Below, piece after piece: positions 55,974 through 63,814 of a DNA stretch of 64,000 bases. Made by a program: the position numbers and the translations under genes. Origin of the DNA: Arthrobacter sp. 260 (GTDB lineage Bacteria > Actinomycetota > Actinomycetes > Actinomycetales > Micrococcaceae); assembly GCF_013116745.1 (NCBI RefSeq), contig NZ_JABFOE010000001.1, positions 434,001-498,000 of the forward strand, read 5' to 3'. The notes beneath the pieces were generated by a model. The model worked only from the letters and a program-made list of their open reading frames with translations, searched no databases and was not told the origin of the DNA. The stretch's first letter is position 1; every line of letters starts with the position of its first letter.

Positions 55974-56774
55974 CTACGCGTTGAGGAAGTCGATTGCCGC
56001 CTTCTTGAAGGCCCGTGAGGTGATGGCGTTGGTGTGGGTGCGGCCGGGGAGCCAGAGCGTCTCCGTCCTGTCGCTGAGAGCGGCGAGGTCGGGCATGGTG
56101 GCCGCCCGGTCGTCGTTTTCCCCGGCGACCAGCAGTAGCGGCATGTGCGGGACGGCCTCCGCGGCGGTGAAAGGCTCACCCTTGATGGCCTCGACCATGG
56201 TCAGTAACGCAAACACGTCGTGGGACGGCACCATCCGTGCCATCCGCAGCAGGTCGGCGGTGGAGGCGTCCTCCACCGGCGTGCCGTCGGTGAGGTGCCG
56301 CTGTGCGGCGGCGAGGTCGAAGTCGGCCAGCGGATCGGCCGATCCGGGACCGCCCAGCACCATGCGATGCACCAGCTCGGGCTGGGTGGCACCGAATTCC
56401 CAGGCCAGGCGCGAGCCGAGGGAGTAGCCGATAATGTCCACTCCGCTGTCCGGCGTGGCGTCATCGAGTGGAATGACGTGGGAGTCCTGCAGGAGCTGCA
56501 GGAGATCTGCCCGGATGCGGCTGGGCGCGTATGCGTCGCGCTCCTCGGGGGAGGCGCTGTTGCCGTGACCGGGTAGGTCAACGGTAATCACCCGGCGCCC
56601 CGCCTCGGTCAGTGCCCGAATCCAGCCGGTGTCCTGCCAGTTCAGTTTCGTTGAGGAGGCAAACCCGTGCAGCAGCAGCACCGGCCGGGAGGCCGACTCC
56701 TGCGCCGGGCTGTGTTCCTCAACGAACAAGTGCGGGTCAATGCCCTCTACCAGGTGGTCCCGGTGCCGTCCCAT
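55974..56774 (-). CDS. alpha/beta hydrolase, last gene of the dehydrogenase operon
   Basis: The 266-residue protein has VLLLHGFASS, VDLPGHGNS, nucleophile elbow IGYSLGSRLAW (Ser about 134), Asp in VAGENDD and His in PGRTHTNA. It follows the lipoyl gene by 26 bp in the same operon. In AcoC-type E2 proteins a lipoyl domain is fused to just such a hydrolase-fold acyltransferase, so this may be the detached catalytic half; alternatively it is an unrelated esterase. GAGGGAG upstream supports the ATG. Confidence 0.88.
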   Translation of the reverse strand: MGRHRDHLVEGIDPHLFVEEHSPAQESASRPVLLLHGFASSTKLNWQDTGWIRALTEAGRRVITVDLPGHGNSASPEERDAYAPSRIRADLLQLLQDSHVIPLDDATPDSGVDIIGYSLGSRLAWEFGATQPELVHRMVLGGPGSADPLADFDLAAAQRHLTDGTPVEDASTADLLRMARMVPSHDVFALLTMVEAIKGEPFTAAEAVPHMPLLLVAGENDDRAATMPDLAALSDRTETLWLPGRTHTNAITSRAFKKAAIDFLNA

Positions 56775-56800
56775 GTCGATCTCCCTCAGGTCAGAAGCGT

Positions 56801-57133
56801 CTAGTCGTCGTCGTCGTCGACGGGGCTCAGGCGCACCCGCCGTTTGGGTGCCTGCTCCTGCGGAACCGTTCCGACGATGCCTGCCGTATTGTCGGGGACC
56901 TCAAACACGATCAGTGGGTCACCGACCAATACCGTCTCGCCCGGCTCACCGTGAACCCTCACCACGACGCCGGCCTGCGGCGAGGGGAGCTCCACCGCGG
57001 ATTTAGTGGTCTCCACCTCGACCAGGGGCTGGTTGCGCTCGACGGTGTCACCCACGGCCACCAGCCATTCCAGCACGGTTGCCTCGATGAGGCCCTCACC
57101 CAGGTCGGGTAGCGGAAACGAAAGTTCAGCCAC
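56801..57133 (-). CDS. stand-alone lipoyl-domain protein (E2 fragment or carrier)
   Basis: The 110-residue protein is one lipoyl domain: MAELSFPLPDLGEGLIEATV, with the modified lysine at residue 44 in VEVETTKSAVELPSP and the closing PLIVFEV. A 30-residue Asp-rich tail follows (RVRLSPVDDDDD). No peripheral-subunit-binding domain and no CAT-like acyltransferase core are present; ordinary E2 is about 400 residues. The GTG start overlaps the E1-beta stop (GTGGCTGA), which excludes the longer frame. Confidence 0.88.
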   Translation of the reverse strand: MAELSFPLPDLGEGLIEATVLEWLVAVGDTVERNQPLVEVETTKSAVELPSPQAGVVVRVHGEPGETVLVGDPLIVFEVPDNTAGIVGTVPQEQAPKRRVRLSPVDDDDD

Positions 57134-58163
57134 GACGATGCTCCAATACTCGTTGAATGCCGAACAGGATCCGGTCGATGTTCGGCACGTACTCGTCTTC
57201 CAGATCACCGGAGGGGTAGGGAACGTCGAATCCTGTCACCCGTTCCACCGGTGCCTTCAGGACATTGAAACACTCCTCGGTCACCAGCGCAGCGATTTCG
57301 GCACCCAACCCGCTGGTGCGTGGCGCTTCATGCACGACGACGGCCCGCCGGGTCCTGGTCACCGAGGCGGCCAGGGCTGCGGTATCGATCGGTTTCAGCC
57401 AGCGCAGGTCGAGAACCTCGACGTCGATTCCGTCCTCGGCGGCGAGCTCGGCGACCTGCAGGCAGCGAGCCACCATGGCGCCCCACGCGATGAGCGTGAC
57501 GTGCCGCCCGGGACGCGCCACCCGCGCTCCCTCAAGCGTGCCACCGTCGGCTGTGTCGACCGGACCCTTCTGCCAGTACCTGGCCTTCGGTTCCATGAAG
57601 ATCACGGGGTCGGGTCGCCGGATGGCGTGCTTGAGCAGGTGGTAGGCCTGGTGCGGATCAGCCGGCGATACCACTTTCAACCCGGGCACGTGGGCGAAGA
57701 GGCTCTCCAGGCTTTCCCCGTGGTGTTCGGGTGCACGGATTCCGCCGAAGCTGGGGACGCGCAACGTGATGGGCATCGGGAGGGTGCCGCGGCTGCGGTA
57801 ATTCATCCGGCCGATCTGGCAGACAATCTGGTTCACGGCCGGGTAGGCGAATCCGTCGAACTGTACCTCGGGGATGGGATGGAACCCCGCCATGGCCAGA
57901 CCGACTGACATGCCGAGGATGCCCGACTCTGCCAGGGGGGTGTCGAACACCCGGTCTGCGCCGAACCGCTGCTGCAATCCGTCGGTGATCCGGAAGACGC
58001 CGCCCAGCTGCCCAACGTCCTCACCGAAGATGAGGGTTTTGGCGTTTTCTTCGAGCGATTCGGCAAGCGCCCGGTTCAGGGCCTGCTGCATGGAGAGGTG
58101 CTCCAGGTGGGACCCGGTCCCAGCCAGATCCGGTGCCGTGATCTCTGCTGTCTGCTCAGACAT
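57126..58163 (-). CDS. 2-oxoacid dehydrogenase E1 component, beta subunit
   Basis: The 345-residue transketolase-like protein begins MSEQTAEITAPDLAG and has NRALAESLEENAKTLIFGEDVGQLGG, FGADRVFDTPLAE, GFHPIPEVQFDGF and the C-terminal swivel domain (EVLDLRWLKPID, VVVHEAPRTSGLGAEI). It forms the ThDP-dependent E1 with the alpha subunit encoded just upstream; their genes overlap in ATGTCTGA. Best match in type is branched-chain 2-oxoacid or pyruvate/acetoin E1. Confidence 0.93.
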   Translation of the reverse strand: MSEQTAEITAPDLAGTGSHLEHLSMQQALNRALAESLEENAKTLIFGEDVGQLGGVFRITDGLQQRFGADRVFDTPLAESGILGMSVGLAMAGFHPIPEVQFDGFAYPAVNQIVCQIGRMNYRSRGTLPMPITLRVPSFGGIRAPEHHGESLESLFAHVPGLKVVSPADPHQAYHLLKHAIRRPDPVIFMEPKARYWQKGPVDTADGGTLEGARVARPGRHVTLIAWGAMVARCLQVAELAAEDGIDVEVLDLRWLKPIDTAALAASVTRTRRAVVVHEAPRTSGLGAEIAALVTEECFNVLKAPVERVTGFDVPYPSGDLEDEYVPNIDRILFGIQRVLEHRRG

Positions 58164-59187
58164 GCTCTGATTCCTCTCGCCAGGTGGTTTCCTGGTGCTG
58201 CAGTGCCGGGGTGGTCTCCTGGAAGACGTATCTGAACATGTCGGCACCGGGTCGCGGCGCGAGGGATTCAAGGCCCTCGCGGACGCGCTCGGCTTCCGCC
58301 TCGGCGTCGGCGAAGACCGACTCGAAGTAGTCGTCACCGGTCCCGTAGGCGGTGCGGAGCAGGTCCGCGCACCGTTGCACAGGGTCGAGGCTGCGTGCGG
58401 CCTGCTCATCGGCGAGGGAGCGGTACCGGCCTGGATCGTCGCTGGTGGAGTGGGGGCCCAGGCGATACGTAGTGGCTTCGATCAGCATCGGCCCGTTGCC
58501 GGCGCGGCAGTGCCCGATGGCCTGCCGGGTGGCAGCGAGGACGCTGACGACGTCGTTCCCGTCCACTGCGAGCGACGGCATTCCGTAACCCGCGGCGCGG
58601 GCGGCAACGGCGCCGCCGGCCACCTGCGCGGCGGTGGGGACAGAGATGGCCCAGCCATTGTTCTGTACAAAGAAGACCACCGGCGCCTTCATCACTGCGG
58701 CAAAGTTCATCGCCTCGTGGACGTCGCCCTGGGAGCTGGCGCCGTCGCCGAAGTAGGTGAGGGCGACACCGGTCCCGGCGCCGTGAACCGGCTCGTGCTG
58801 GGCCAGGGTCTGTCCGTGGGCCCACCCGACGGCGTGCAACACCGAGCCCGCGACGACTGCCTGGATCGGGGCCAGGTGGGTGGCGGCGGGGTCATAGAGG
58901 CCGCCATGCCAGGTTGCCTTGTGGGTGGCCATGTACTGAACCATGTCAACGTTCATGGCCCGGGCGACGCCCATTTCCCGATAGGTGGGGAAAACGAAAT
59001 CGCGGGCGGTGTCGACGGCGTAGCCGCTACCCACCTGGGCAGCCTCCTGTCCCAGCAGCGGAGCGTAACCGGGGATGATGCCCTGCCGCTGCCAGCGTAC
59101 GGCAGCAATGTCCAGCTGACGCACTCTGACCAGTAACTCGTAGAGCTTCGTCAGTTCCTCCTGGGGAGGGGTGGGCGTGGAATTCAT
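58156..59187 (-). CDS. 2-oxoacid dehydrogenase E1 component, alpha subunit
   Basis: The 343-residue subunit has LLGQEAAQVGSGYAVD, the ThDP/Mg motif YFGDGASSQGDVHEAMN, NNGWAISVPT and YRLGPHSTSDDP. The last is typical of branched-chain oxoacid E1 alpha. AAGGA precedes ATG 59187; a longer frame is not needed. The operon E1 alpha-E1 beta-lipoyl-hydrolase is divergent from an Lrp/AsnC regulator, consistent with amino-acid or oxoacid control. Confidence 0.93.
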   Translation of the reverse strand: MNSTPTPPQEELTKLYELLVRVRQLDIAAVRWQRQGIIPGYAPLLGQEAAQVGSGYAVDTARDFVFPTYREMGVARAMNVDMVQYMATHKATWHGGLYDPAATHLAPIQAVVAGSVLHAVGWAHGQTLAQHEPVHGAGTGVALTYFGDGASSQGDVHEAMNFAAVMKAPVVFFVQNNGWAISVPTAAQVAGGAVAARAAGYGMPSLAVDGNDVVSVLAATRQAIGHCRAGNGPMLIEATTYRLGPHSTSDDPGRYRSLADEQAARSLDPVQRCADLLRTAYGTGDDYFESVFADAEAEAERVREGLESLAPRPGADMFRYVFQETTPALQHQETTWREESEHV

Positions 59188-59484
59188 TGCCGTCCTTATG
59201 ATGGGGATCACTCTGCTGCAGTGACGGTACGTCTTCGGAGTGGTCACTGCAATCTGTGTATAAGAACCTAAGCACTATGTAGAGAATCGGTGAGGGTTTC
59301 CGGTGATCACTGCACAAAGTGTTCGTTAGACTGGAAATCGACCGACACAAAAAAAGCGACAGGAGCACGTGCGCCGTCGAACCCACCCCTGCCGCTTGGT
59401 CGTTAGACCAATGACTGTGACAGTAGTCACTAATTCACTGTGACACAACACGGGCCGATACCCGGCGTGTCCGAGAGGTAGCAC
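59188..59484. promoter_or_regulatory. intergenic region with five GTGA/TCAC dyads
   Basis: The 297-bp gap between the divergent E1-alpha and Lrp/AsnC genes has no gene. It carries TCACT-N7-AGTGA (59208-59224), AGTGGTCACT (59239-59248), GTGATCAC (59303-59310), GTGAC-AGTA-GTCAC (59417-59430) and TCAC-N9-GTGA (59427-59443). Repeated, phased half-sites are what an oligomeric Lrp/AsnC protein would bind; the match to a CRP-like TGTGA site is also possible. Confidence 0.55.
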
Positions 59485-59967
59485 ATGTCCATTGACCCGC
59501 TCGACTCCCGTATCGCTGAGCTATTCACTGATGATCCGCGGATGAGCGTGCTGGAGGCGTCGCGGCGTCTGTCAGTTGCCCGGGCGACCATTCAGGCGCG
59601 TCTGGACCGGATGCAGCGCGACGGTGTGATTGCCGGCTGGGGTCCTCGGATCGAGCCGCGCAGCCTGGGCTACCCGGTGGTGGCGTACTGCTCACTGACC
59701 ATCCACCAGGATTCCGGACACGATGCCGTCTCCACGGCGCTTGCGAAGATCCCCGAAATCCAGGAGGTGCACACTGTGTCGGGGGAGAGTGACCTGCTCG
59801 CCAAGGTGGCAGCGCGGTCCAATTCGGATCTCCAGCGAGTGATCGACGCCATCATCGCCACGCGGACTGTCGTGCGCTCGTCGACTGTCATTGTGCTCAA
59901 CACCCACTTCGAGGGGCGCACCCTTCCGCTGATGCGGGCTGCTGCGGACCGGGACACGACGGGCTAA
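59485..59967 (+). CDS. Lrp/AsnC-family transcriptional regulator
   Basis: The 160-residue protein has the N-terminal HTH (DSRIAELFTDDPRMSVLEASRRLSVARATIQARLDRMQRDGVIAG, residues 5-50) and a RAM ligand domain (VVAYCSLTIHQDSG, EVHTVSGESDLLAKVAARS). It is divergent from the dehydrogenase operon and probably controls it. GAGAGG precedes the ATG. Confidence 0.93.
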   Translation: MSIDPLDSRIAELFTDDPRMSVLEASRRLSVARATIQARLDRMQRDGVIAGWGPRIEPRSLGYPVVAYCSLTIHQDSGHDAVSTALAKIPEIQEVHTVSGESDLLAKVAARSNSDLQRVIDAIIATRTVVRSSTVIVLNTHFEGRTLPLMRAAADRDTTG

Positions 59968-60021
59968 ACGCCCCGGCCCTCCTCTCACCCCGCTGTCCCG
60001 GCGGGCACTAAAACGGGCGGG

Positions 60022-60073
60022 TTGGAGAACCGGCTATTTGCCGCTAAAATTAGTTATAGTCACTCTGACATTA
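60022..60073 (+). promoter_or_regulatory. promoter and NrtR-like operator of the nad operon
   Basis: TTGGAG (60022-60027), a 17-bp spacer and TAAAAT (60045-60050) form the promoter. Just at the expected transcription start lies TATAGTCACTCTGACATTA (60055-60073), with a perfect GTCA-CTC-TGAC core and flanking AT pairs, as in NrtR sites. A repressor here would block nrtR-nadABC together. Confidence 0.6.
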
Positions 60074-60138
60074 AGTCGGATGTAAATCATTCAGCGGCAC
60101 CAGCAGCAATGCATTCGGCGCAGGATCGAGGGGAACCA

Positions 60139-60921
60139 ATGTACGGAGGTGTGACCTATACGGATGCGGCGAACGTCTCTGAGCGGCAGCTGCAGCCTCC
60201 CGCACTGGCCATTTCCACAGTGATCTTCGCCCTCCGACCCAGTGTGACATCGGGCCGCCCCACCCTCTGGCTACCGCTCGTCCGCCGGATCAGGCAACCG
60301 CATCTGGGCAAGTGGGCATTGCCGGGCGGTCCGCTCGCCCAGATCGAATCACTTCAGGACGCGGCATCCCGCAACCTGAAGGAAACCACTGGACTGGTGC
60401 CCAACTATCTGGAACAGCTGTACGCGTTCGGTGGGCTCGACCGGGCGGCCACGCAACGTCTCGTCTCGATCGTCTACTGGGCGCTGGTCCAGCCCGACGA
60501 GGCGGCGCTCACCCAGGAGTCCGAGAACGTGAGATGGTTCCGGGCGGACAAGCTGGAGGACCTCGCGTTCGACCACAACTCAATCGTTGACTACGCGCTC
60601 TGGCGGTTGCGCAGCAAGATGGAGTACGGGTCGATCGCCTACCACTTCCTCGGCGAAACCTTCACGCTGGCGCAGGTCCGGGAGGTCTACGAGGCGGTGC
60701 TGGACCGGCACCTGGATCCGGCGAACTTCCGGCGTCAACTCCGCGCCACCCCGGACATTACGCCCACCGACGAGTACCTGCAGGGAGTCCGCCACCGCCC
60801 GCCCCGGCTGTACCGCTACACGGGGACCGCCAGCACCCTCGGCACCCAGGCCGCCCCGACGCCTGCCTCCACTACCTCCAGCACCGCCCCCACTGACCAG
60901 ATTTCCAGGAGCCTCCCATGA
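60139..60921 (+). CDS. nrtR: NrtR-type Nudix-related regulator of NAD synthesis
   Basis: The 260-residue protein joins a Nudix-like effector domain (STVIFALRPS, LGKWALPGGPLAQIESLQDAASRNLKETTGL, residues 20-160; the degenerate REUXEE box indicates loss of hydrolysis) to a C-terminal winged helix (SIAYHFLGETFTLAQVREVYEAVLD, NFRRQL). NrtR senses ADP-ribose-type ligands and represses NAD genes. It directly precedes nadA with ATGA overlap. GAGGGG precedes ATG 60139; the frame is open to 60022. Confidence 0.9.
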   Translation: MYGGVTYTDAANVSERQLQPPALAISTVIFALRPSVTSGRPTLWLPLVRRIRQPHLGKWALPGGPLAQIESLQDAASRNLKETTGLVPNYLEQLYAFGGLDRAATQRLVSIVYWALVQPDEAALTQESENVRWFRADKLEDLAFDHNSIVDYALWRLRSKMEYGSIAYHFLGETFTLAQVREVYEAVLDRHLDPANFRRQLRATPDITPTDEYLQGVRHRPPRLYRYTGTASTLGTQAAPTPASTTSSTAPTDQISRSLP

Positions 60922-62237
60922 CCAGTGTCGCCACCGCCATCGAGCTTGTGACCCGTGAACAAGCACTGTCCCGTGAACAAGCACTGTCGCGTGAACAAGC
61001 ATTGACCGGGCGCGCTACCACCTGCTCGCCCGCCCTCGCCAAGGACCCGTGGACGGTTGACCGGGAGGTGGCACCCACCTATGGGCCCGGCGCCTCGATG
61101 GGTGACAGGGCTCCGGCCACCACGCCCCGGCAAGGGGAGCTGCCAGAGGAGTACCGCCTCGCCACCGACGCTGAGCTGGACGCGCGGATCCTGTCCGCGA
61201 AGGCCACGCTGGGGGACCGGGCAGTCATTCTCGGTCACTTTTATCAGCGGGACGAGGTGGTCAGGTACGCCGATTTCGTGGGAGATTCCTACCAGCTGGC
61301 ACGAGCCGCCACCGAGAAGACAGCTGCGGAAGCGATCATCTTCTGCGGCGTCCACTTCATGGCCGAGACTGCCGACATGCTCTCCCGGCCTGAGCAGGCG
61401 GTCATCCTTCCCAACCTCGCTGCCGGCTGCTCGATGGCCGATATGGCCGATATCGACTCCGTGACCGATTGCTGGGAGGACCTGGCGGAGTTGTTCGGGA
61501 CCGAGCCCGACGCCGACGGGCGGGTCCCGGTCATCCCTGTCACCTATATGAACTCATCGGCCGCGCTCAAGGGGTTCTGCGGGCGGAACGGCGGTATTGT
61601 CTGCACCTCCTCGAACGCGGCTGCAGTTCTTGAATGGGCGTTCGAGCGCGGGCAGCGTGTCCTGTTCTTCCCCGACCAGCACCTCGGCCGGAACACAGCC
61701 AAAGCCATGGGTGTGCCGCTGGAACAGATGCCCCTGTGGAACCCGCGCAAGCCGCTCGGCGGTAACAAGGAGGCCACCCTGCAGGACGCGAAAGTCATCC
61801 TGTGGCACGGCTTCTGCTCCGTACACAAGAGGTTCTCGGTGAACCAGATCGACAAGGCCCGGGCCGAATTCCCTGGCGTCCGGGTGATCGTGCACCCGGA
61901 ATGCCCCATGGAAGTGGTGGACGCAGCCGACGAGGCCGGCTCCACCGACTACATCCGCAAGGCAATCGAAGCCGCCGCACCGGGCACCACCTTCGCCGTC
62001 GGCACCGAAATCAACATGGTCAACCGGCTCGCTGCCCAGCACCCCGAACACACCATCTTTTGCCTGGACCCGGTGATCTGCCCCTGCTCCACCATGTACC
62101 GGATCCACCCCGGCTATCTGGCCTGGGTTCTTGAGGCACTGGTCAACGGGAAGGTCCTGAATCAGATCACCGTCGATGAATCCGTGACGGCCCCGTCCCG
62201 GGTGGCACTTGAGCGTATGCTCGCCGTGCAGCCATGA
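60918..62237 (+). CDS. nadA: quinolinate synthase
   Basis: The 439-residue iron-sulfur enzyme condenses iminoaspartate with DHAP. Core motifs: LGHFYQRDEVVRYADFVGDSYQLAR, IIFCGVHFMAETADML, SAALKGFCGRNGG, HPECPMEVVDAADEAGSTD and PVICPCSTMYRI with the cluster cysteines. The first about 75 residues are a variable extension containing three REQALS/T repeats (residues 13-30). Starts in an ATGA overlap with nrtR and ends in one with nadB. Confidence 0.96.
   Translation: MTSVATAIELVTREQALSREQALSREQALTGRATTCSPALAKDPWTVDREVAPTYGPGASMGDRAPATTPRQGELPEEYRLATDAELDARILSAKATLGDRAVILGHFYQRDEVVRYADFVGDSYQLARAATEKTAAEAIIFCGVHFMAETADMLSRPEQAVILPNLAAGCSMADMADIDSVTDCWEDLAELFGTEPDADGRVPVIPVTYMNSSAALKGFCGRNGGIVCTSSNAAAVLEWAFERGQRVLFFPDQHLGRNTAKAMGVPLEQMPLWNPRKPLGGNKEATLQDAKVILWHGFCSVHKRFSVNQIDKARAEFPGVRVIVHPECPMEVVDAADEAGSTDYIRKAIEAAAPGTTFAVGTEINMVNRLAAQHPEHTIFCLDPVICPCSTMYRIHPGYLAWVLEALVNGKVLNQITVDESVTAPSRVALERMLAVQP
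60954..61007 (+). repeat. three 18-bp in-frame tandem repeats in nadA
   Basis: CGTGAACAAGCACTGTCC, the same with final G, and CGTGAACAAGCATTGACC stand head to tail (60954-60971, 60972-60989, 60990-61007). Each adds six residues (REQALS, REQALS, REQALT) to the nadA N-terminal extension. Confidence 0.9.
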
Positions 62238-63814
62238 CCGCTGCACCGCTGGGGCGTGTCCTTGTGGTCGGCAGCGGTATCGCCGGTCTGTACGCCGCAC
62301 TCTGCCTGCAACGGTCCAGCCCCCGTACGGCGGTCATCCTTGCCACCAAGGGAGAGCTGTGGCACAGCAACACCTGGCACGCACAGGGCGGGATCGCCGC
62401 GGTGCTTCCGAATCCTGCAGCGGGCCGGGACTCGGTTGCCGACCACATTGCCGACACCCTGGCAGCCGGCGGCGGGGCCTGCGTGCCGGATGCGGTTCAG
62501 GCCCTGTGTTCTGGGGCCGCCGACCACATAGCGGCTCTCCTGGACCTCGGTACACCCTTCGACCGCACTCCTGCTGGTGAGCTGGCCCTCGGCCGGGAGG
62601 CCGCCCACTCAGCGTCCCGCATCCTGCACGCTGGCGGTGACGCCACGGGGGCCGCCGTCGCCCGGGCGCTCATTGCTGCGGTCCTGCACAACCCCGGAAT
62701 CGAGGTGCTGGACCACTGTTTCCTCGCCGATCTGCTCACCGAGGGGGCTGCGGAGCAGTCGGTACGCGGCGCGCTCCTCCTTCGGGAGGGTGAACCGATC
62801 ACCGTCGACGCCGACGCGGTGGTGCTCGCCACCGGGGGAGCGGGGCAACTGTTCGCCCACAACACCAACCCTTTGGTGGCCACCGGTGATGGGCTCGCCG
62901 CCGCCTGGCGTGCCGGTGCCGTCGTCAAGGACCTCGAGTTCTTCCAGTTTCATCCCACTGCCCTCGATGTCCCCGGCAACCTGCTGATTTCGGAAGCAGT
63001 CCGCGGCGAGGGTGCGGTGCTGCGGGACGCGTCGGGGAACCGTTTCATGAGCACCTATCACCCGGCAGCCGAGCTGGCGCCGCGGGATGTCATTTCCCGG
63101 AGCATTGCCCTGCACCTTCGGGACCGCGGTGAGGACCGGGTGTACCTCGACGCCACCGGGCTGGGGGCGGATTTCCTCGCCAGCCGGTTCCCGTCCCTGC
63201 ACCGGCACACCGCCGCCCATGGCTTTGACTGGGCGGTCGACCCGCTGCCGGTAATCCCAGCCGCCCACTACTGGATGGGCGGAATCCAGACCGACCTCTG
63301 GGGGAGGACTTCGCTCCCGGGGCTCTACGCGATCGGCGAGGCCGCATGCACGGGAGTCCACGGCGCCAACCGCCTGGCGTCGAACTCATTGCTGGAGGGC
63401 CTTGTCTTCGCGGGCCGGGCTGTTGCCGCGATCACCTCCCAAGCGGTGACCTCCCACGCCCTGACCCCTGGCTGGCCCAGGTTCGCCGCGACAGGGCTCA
63501 GGTTTCCCGACGGCGAACGCAGGGAGGTCTGCGACCGCCGCACCCTGCAGCAGCTCATGAGTGACCACGCAGCGGTGACGCGCAGCGCGGCCGGCCTGCA
63601 GGTCGCCGCCAAACAGCTCGACCAGTTCGCCGGTGCGACCGGTTCTCCTGAGGAGCGCGAGACCGGCAACCTGCTGACGTCTGCCCGGTTGCTGGTCCAT
63701 GCCGCTGCCGCGCGGGAAGAGTCCCTCGGCGCCCACTACCGCACCGATTTCCCGGGCCGCGCCGTCCACGGCAGCGCACCACACTCCACCGCCTTCCGAA
63801 GGTCACACCCATGA
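62234..63814 (+). CDS. nadB: L-aspartate oxidase
   Basis: The 526-residue flavoprotein oxidises aspartate to iminoaspartate for NadA. The FAD motif VLVVGSGIAGLYAAL, WHAQGGIAAVLP, FFQFHPTALDVP, SEAVRGEGAVLRD and GLYAIGEAACTGVHGANRLASNSLLEGLVFAGR are present. Both ends overlap neighbours by ATGA, giving tight stoichiometry within the operon. Confidence 0.96.
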   Translation: MTAAPLGRVLVVGSGIAGLYAALCLQRSSPRTAVILATKGELWHSNTWHAQGGIAAVLPNPAAGRDSVADHIADTLAAGGGACVPDAVQALCSGAADHIAALLDLGTPFDRTPAGELALGREAAHSASRILHAGGDATGAAVARALIAAVLHNPGIEVLDHCFLADLLTEGAAEQSVRGALLLREGEPITVDADAVVLATGGAGQLFAHNTNPLVATGDGLAAAWRAGAVVKDLEFFQFHPTALDVPGNLLISEAVRGEGAVLRDASGNRFMSTYHPAAELAPRDVISRSIALHLRDRGEDRVYLDATGLGADFLASRFPSLHRHTAAHGFDWAVDPLPVIPAAHYWMGGIQTDLWGRTSLPGLYAIGEAACTGVHGANRLASNSLLEGLVFAGRAVAAITSQAVTSHALTPGWPRFAATGLRFPDGERREVCDRRTLQQLMSDHAAVTRSAAGLQVAAKQLDQFAGATGSPEERETGNLLTSARLLVHAAAAREESLGAHYRTDFPGRAVHGSAPHSTAFRRSHP

